Below, piece by piece: positions 61,617-64,000 of a stretch of DNA of 64,000 nucleotides; within the stretch, counting starts at the first letter, position 1, and each line of letters opens with the position of its first letter. The DNA lies in the NCBI GenBank assembly GCA_016758965.1, contig JAEPRB010000010.1, positions 186,001 to 250,000 on the forward strand, given 5' to 3'. Both the position numbers and the translations under genes were made by a program. A model generated the notes under the pieces. It ran no database searches, was not told where the DNA came from, and saw only the letters and a list, made by a program, of their open reading frames with translations. This stretch comes from Circinella minor. Taxonomy: Eukaryota; Mucoromycota; Mucoromycetes; Mucorales; Lichtheimiaceae.

Positions 61617-62518
61617 TATTAGTGTGTATTCATCATGGTTCAACTATTGCATTATTTAATCGAATTCGTTCACAAACTGTCTCAACTAAATATTTGGGTG
61701 TGAATGAACCAAAGACAAATCATACTGGATCACTTTCTTATGTGGCACGACCTAGTTCTTGGGATCCATTTGTTATTTGGGCTGTAGATGGTGAAACTGG
61801 TCCAATTCATTATAATCAACAGGTCATGCTGCAATGTATCAAAACAGGCATGATGAGCCCCGTGATGATTGTTCGTAAAGGAAGTAACCTGAGACATCAA
61901 ACCAATGAACTTGGTGACCCTGTTTCTCAACTGCATCGTGTTGCTTTTGAATTAGTAAATTCAACATCGTCATCAACCCCTGGTATTACTGGTAGTAGTA
62001 ATAATAATAGTAACACTAGTTGTGGTGGTGGAAATCAATACTTGGCATGTATTAATGATACGGTGCTTACGGCTGCATTGGATCCGGTGGCAGATACGGC
62101 AATCTGGACAATTATTGGTACCGACTGTGCAACATTTACTTTTTGGAGACCCGATAACAATGAGAATCATGTTTCCTCTTCTGGTGTTCATGGTGGTGGC
62201 ATGACTACAAAAAAAGATCTAGTTATTTCTCCTTTTCCTGATGTTCAATCTGTTACAACAGAAGGCAAGGATCGTCTTTTATTGTTAGGAAGTCACTTGA
62301 CACAATTTCTTACTGTTTGGCTTGGTGATGTCAAATGTGCCACGTTATCCTATTCCCACGGTAATGATAGTATTGTTTGTTTTCTTCCATCTGTTGATTT
62401 ATTAAGTACAAGTTCTGCATGTACTCATCTTGAGAATGGTATTCATCGATTACCAATATTTTTGGTACGTGAATCGGATGGTACTGCCTATCGTACACAT
62501 CAATTTTATACCTTTTAA
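59928..62518 (+). CDS. CSL-family transcription factor (CBF1/Su(H)/Lag-1; Cbf11/Cbf12-like)
   Basis: This is a DNA-binding protein of the RBPJ family; in fungi, which lack Notch, CSL proteins regulate cell adhesion, division and lipid genes (known from fission yeast). Exons 59928-60883, 61090-61385 and 61623-62518 join to 715 residues. Residues 1-295 are a disordered Asn/Gln/Ser-rich extension. The LAG1 DNA-binding domain starts near 299 (VMIITGKVAQKSYGTEKRFL, then CPPPTTIVIGG). The beta-trefoil domain follows, with LCIHHGSTIALFNRIRSQTV, STKYLGV and SWDPFVIWAVDG. An IPT-like fold ends the protein. An Asn/Ser/Gly insertion (about residues 535-560) interrupts the trefoil. The long N-terminus recalls Cbf12-type members. 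The second ATG (59934) is an equally good start. Confidence 0.93.
61583..61615. repeat. (AT)n run in intron 2 of the CSL gene
   Basis: An alternating AT tract of about 30 bp lies directly before the acceptor of exon 3, at the place where a polypyrimidine tract is usual. Confidence 0.85.
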
Positions 62519-62908
62519 TTTTTTATCTGTTCATTTTTGTTATTATATATATTTTGTATCCCTTTTTTTTTGTTGTGTAAATGTAAAAGAACAACACAAT
62601 CCATTATTCCCAATCAATTCTTCATTTTTTTTTCTTTCTCATACAAAGGATGTAGATATTATTAGTATTTAGTATATGTAAATTGTAAATAGAACTTTAT
62701 TTTTTTAAAATTTTTTTTTAAAAAGTTATAACTATAATTATAAAAAAAAAAGTGTAATAAGGTCAAATGTATGTGTGTGTGTAAGGGTGTGTAAGGGTAA
62801 TGTACAACAAAAGACGAAATATGTATAAGTATATAAAAAAAACATAATTTTTTTTTGTAAGTAATAATAATAAAGGATAAAAATAATAAGGATAGTAAAA
62901 TAATAATT
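62519..62908. other. Shared 3' spacer
   Basis: AT-rich spacer between the convergent CSL and membrane-protein genes. It has (GT)n at 62771-62799 and several A/T runs. No gene is seen. Confidence 0.5.
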
Positions 62909-64000
62909 TCAAATATAATTGTATTGTTTTCTCGGTGATCGAAATTGTTGATGTGAAGGTGATGGTCGTGGTGGTGTTGGCATTCTTGAATCCGCCATCA
63001 TTATTGACGTTGTTTGATGATGATTATTATAATTATTTATAATGCTGGCGTTGTCTGGAGATGGATAACGGAATGGATTTGAGAAAGTACTATACTGACT
63101 CACATCAGATGTGACACTATCACGATTGGGGGTAGTTGATAAAGAGGATGATGCAAGTGTGGAATTATTTAATTCTTGAAAATTTCTATCATTATTTCCA
63201 TCCGGAGAATGATATGAATTATCTACTTGTTCGGAATTTTCATTAAAAATAGCAATTCTTGGAGGAGTAGGTGTTAAACTTGTTGGATGATAAGGACTTG
63301 CGGTTGCCGTTGTAGTGGGATTATTATTATTATTATGATTATTATTGTTATCATCATCGTCCATATCATCCATATTATCCGGGGCACGTAAATAAGTAGT
63401 GTCAGTTGTATTATTTTTAGTGTGATGGGGTAATGTAACATGATGGCCTGATGAAGGCATTGATGTCGATGATGATGATTCAGGTGGTGGAGGAGATAAT
63501 GATGAGTGTGCTGCATAAGATTCACGCATTTGGGTAAATGCTTGTGCGAGGTAGCTGTATTTTGAAAGTCGAGGATTACTATTATTATTAACTGTTGAAT
63601 CGCGTGTTGTTGTTGTTGCCACAGTATTAGGGGTATGAGGAATAGTTGCTGTCGAAGAGAATGCAGCGGATCTCGTATTATATTGTTTGACATTGTACAT
63701 TTTATCGATAGCTGCAGTAATACTTTCTGAAGGTTGTGTCATCATCATATTACTATGCTCCGGATAATACATTTGAACAGGTTTTTTATGAAATCCCATT
63801 TCATTTCCAGAAGTTTTCATTGGATCCAAAAGAGAAGGGGTTTTGGTCCTCATACTGATTACCATGGAAGACGTGATTCCACGTCCACGATCAAACTTTT
63901 TGTTTTTCTTTCTACGTACCATGAATACACATAGTAATACTGTCAACATAATGACGACGATACCACCCACCACAATACCAACAATGACACCTGTACTGAG
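62909..64000 (-). CDS. Single-pass membrane protein, C-terminal part (cut by window edge)
   Basis: The minus-strand frame is open to the right edge, so at least 364 residues of a larger protein are present and the N-terminus lies outside. Near the edge is one transmembrane helix (STGVIVGIVVGGIVVIMLTV, LLCVFMV) followed by a basic stop-transfer RRKKNKKFDRGRG. The rest is a long disordered cytoplasmic tail rich in Ser, Pro, Asn and Thr (for example SLSPPPPESSSSTSM). In fungi this arrangement, with a Gly/Val-rich helix, is common in cell-wall stress sensors and Kelch-type cell-surface proteins. Without the ectodomain I cannot choose. The stop is at 62909-62911. Confidence 0.75.
   Translation of the reverse strand, partial: LSTGVIVGIVVGGIVVIMLTVLLCVFMVRRKKNKKFDRGRGITSSMVISMRTKTPSLLDPMKTSGNEMGFHKKPVQMYYPEHSNMMMTQPSESITAAIDKMYNVKQYNTRSAAFSSTATIPHTPNTVATTTTRDSTVNNNSNPRLSKYSYLAQAFTQMRESYAAHSSLSPPPPESSSSTSMPSSGHHVTLPHHTKNNTTDTTYLRAPDNMDDMDDDDNNNNHNNNNNPTTTATASPYHPTSLTPTPPRIAIFNENSEQVDNSYHSPDGNNDRNFQELNNSTLASSSLSTTPNRDSVTSDVSQYSTFSNPFRYPSPDNASIINNYNNHHQTTSIMMADSRMPTPPRPSPSHQQFRSPRKQYNYI

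Noticed and set aside
63274..63934. Frames with His/Ile runs and on the opposite strand near the right edge
   Set aside because: They overlap the membrane-protein coding frame in other phases and have no independent support.
1..64000. Search for tRNA and rRNA genes
   Set aside because: No GGTTCGANTCC B-box in a plausible tRNA context and no rRNA-like conserved block was noticed; a covariance-model scan was not possible.

Overview
The window reads as nuclear DNA of a filamentous fungus, most likely an early-diverging one (Mucoromycota, Mucorales-like). The grounds are AT-rich sequence, many 50-150 bp GT-AG introns, long A/T runs at gene edges, Asn/Gln/Ser repeat tracts in proteins, a CSL (CBF11/CBF12-type) factor, an Arp2/3 subunit and a non-yeast gene order. 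The species cannot be named from sequence alone.

Layout. 1-3.9 kb: AT-rich DNA with a Myb/SANT-like gene of a lineage-expanded type. 3.9-8.9 kb: aldose 1-epimerase and a secreted GH35 beta-galactosidase, convergent. 9.0-13.9 kb: Fip1 (mRNA 3'-end processing) convergent with a Rud3-type golgin. 15-23 kb: a Merlin/ISXO2-like transposase relic, Kish/KSH1 (secretory pathway), a large Zn2Cys6 transcription factor with a 7-nt micro-exon, then about 3.7 kb without a recognisable gene that holds a pogo-type MITE. 23.2-26.6 kb: ribosomal protein eL14 and a leucine-rich-repeat protein with a predicted myristoylation site. 26.6-35.1 kb: a gene-poor block with a second MITE, a 22-bp tandem repeat, a GC-rich hairpin cluster, a decayed transposase and a TIR element. 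35.2-43.9 kb: a dense block with MCD4/PIG-N (GPI-anchor synthesis), a small Mediator-like coiled-coil protein, a SAM O-methyltransferase and a choline/ethanolamine phosphotransferase. 43.9-51.9 kb: a second gene-poor block with a LINE fragment ending in a poly(A) tail, a MITE at its 5' edge and a MULE-like pseudogene. 51.9-64 kb: a Rom2-type Rho GEF, ARPC4, a CSL transcription factor and the C-terminal part of a single-pass membrane protein running off the right edge.

Functional links. Beta-galactosidase releases beta-galactose, which the mutarotase converts to alpha-galactose for the Leloir pathway. MCD4, Kish, the golgin and the phosphotransferase all serve ER-Golgi membranes. The Rho GEF and ARPC4 both serve polarised growth. 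There is no operon logic. Exon structures were joined by hand from GT/AG sites, frame continuity and family similarity. Every multi-exon model closes in frame except one junction in the golgin gene.

I did not find a convincing new system. The best leads are the structural oddities: the 7-nt exon inside a zinc cluster, first coding exons that hold only the initiator ATG, three short pogo-like MITEs, and the hairpin cluster near 30.1 kb.
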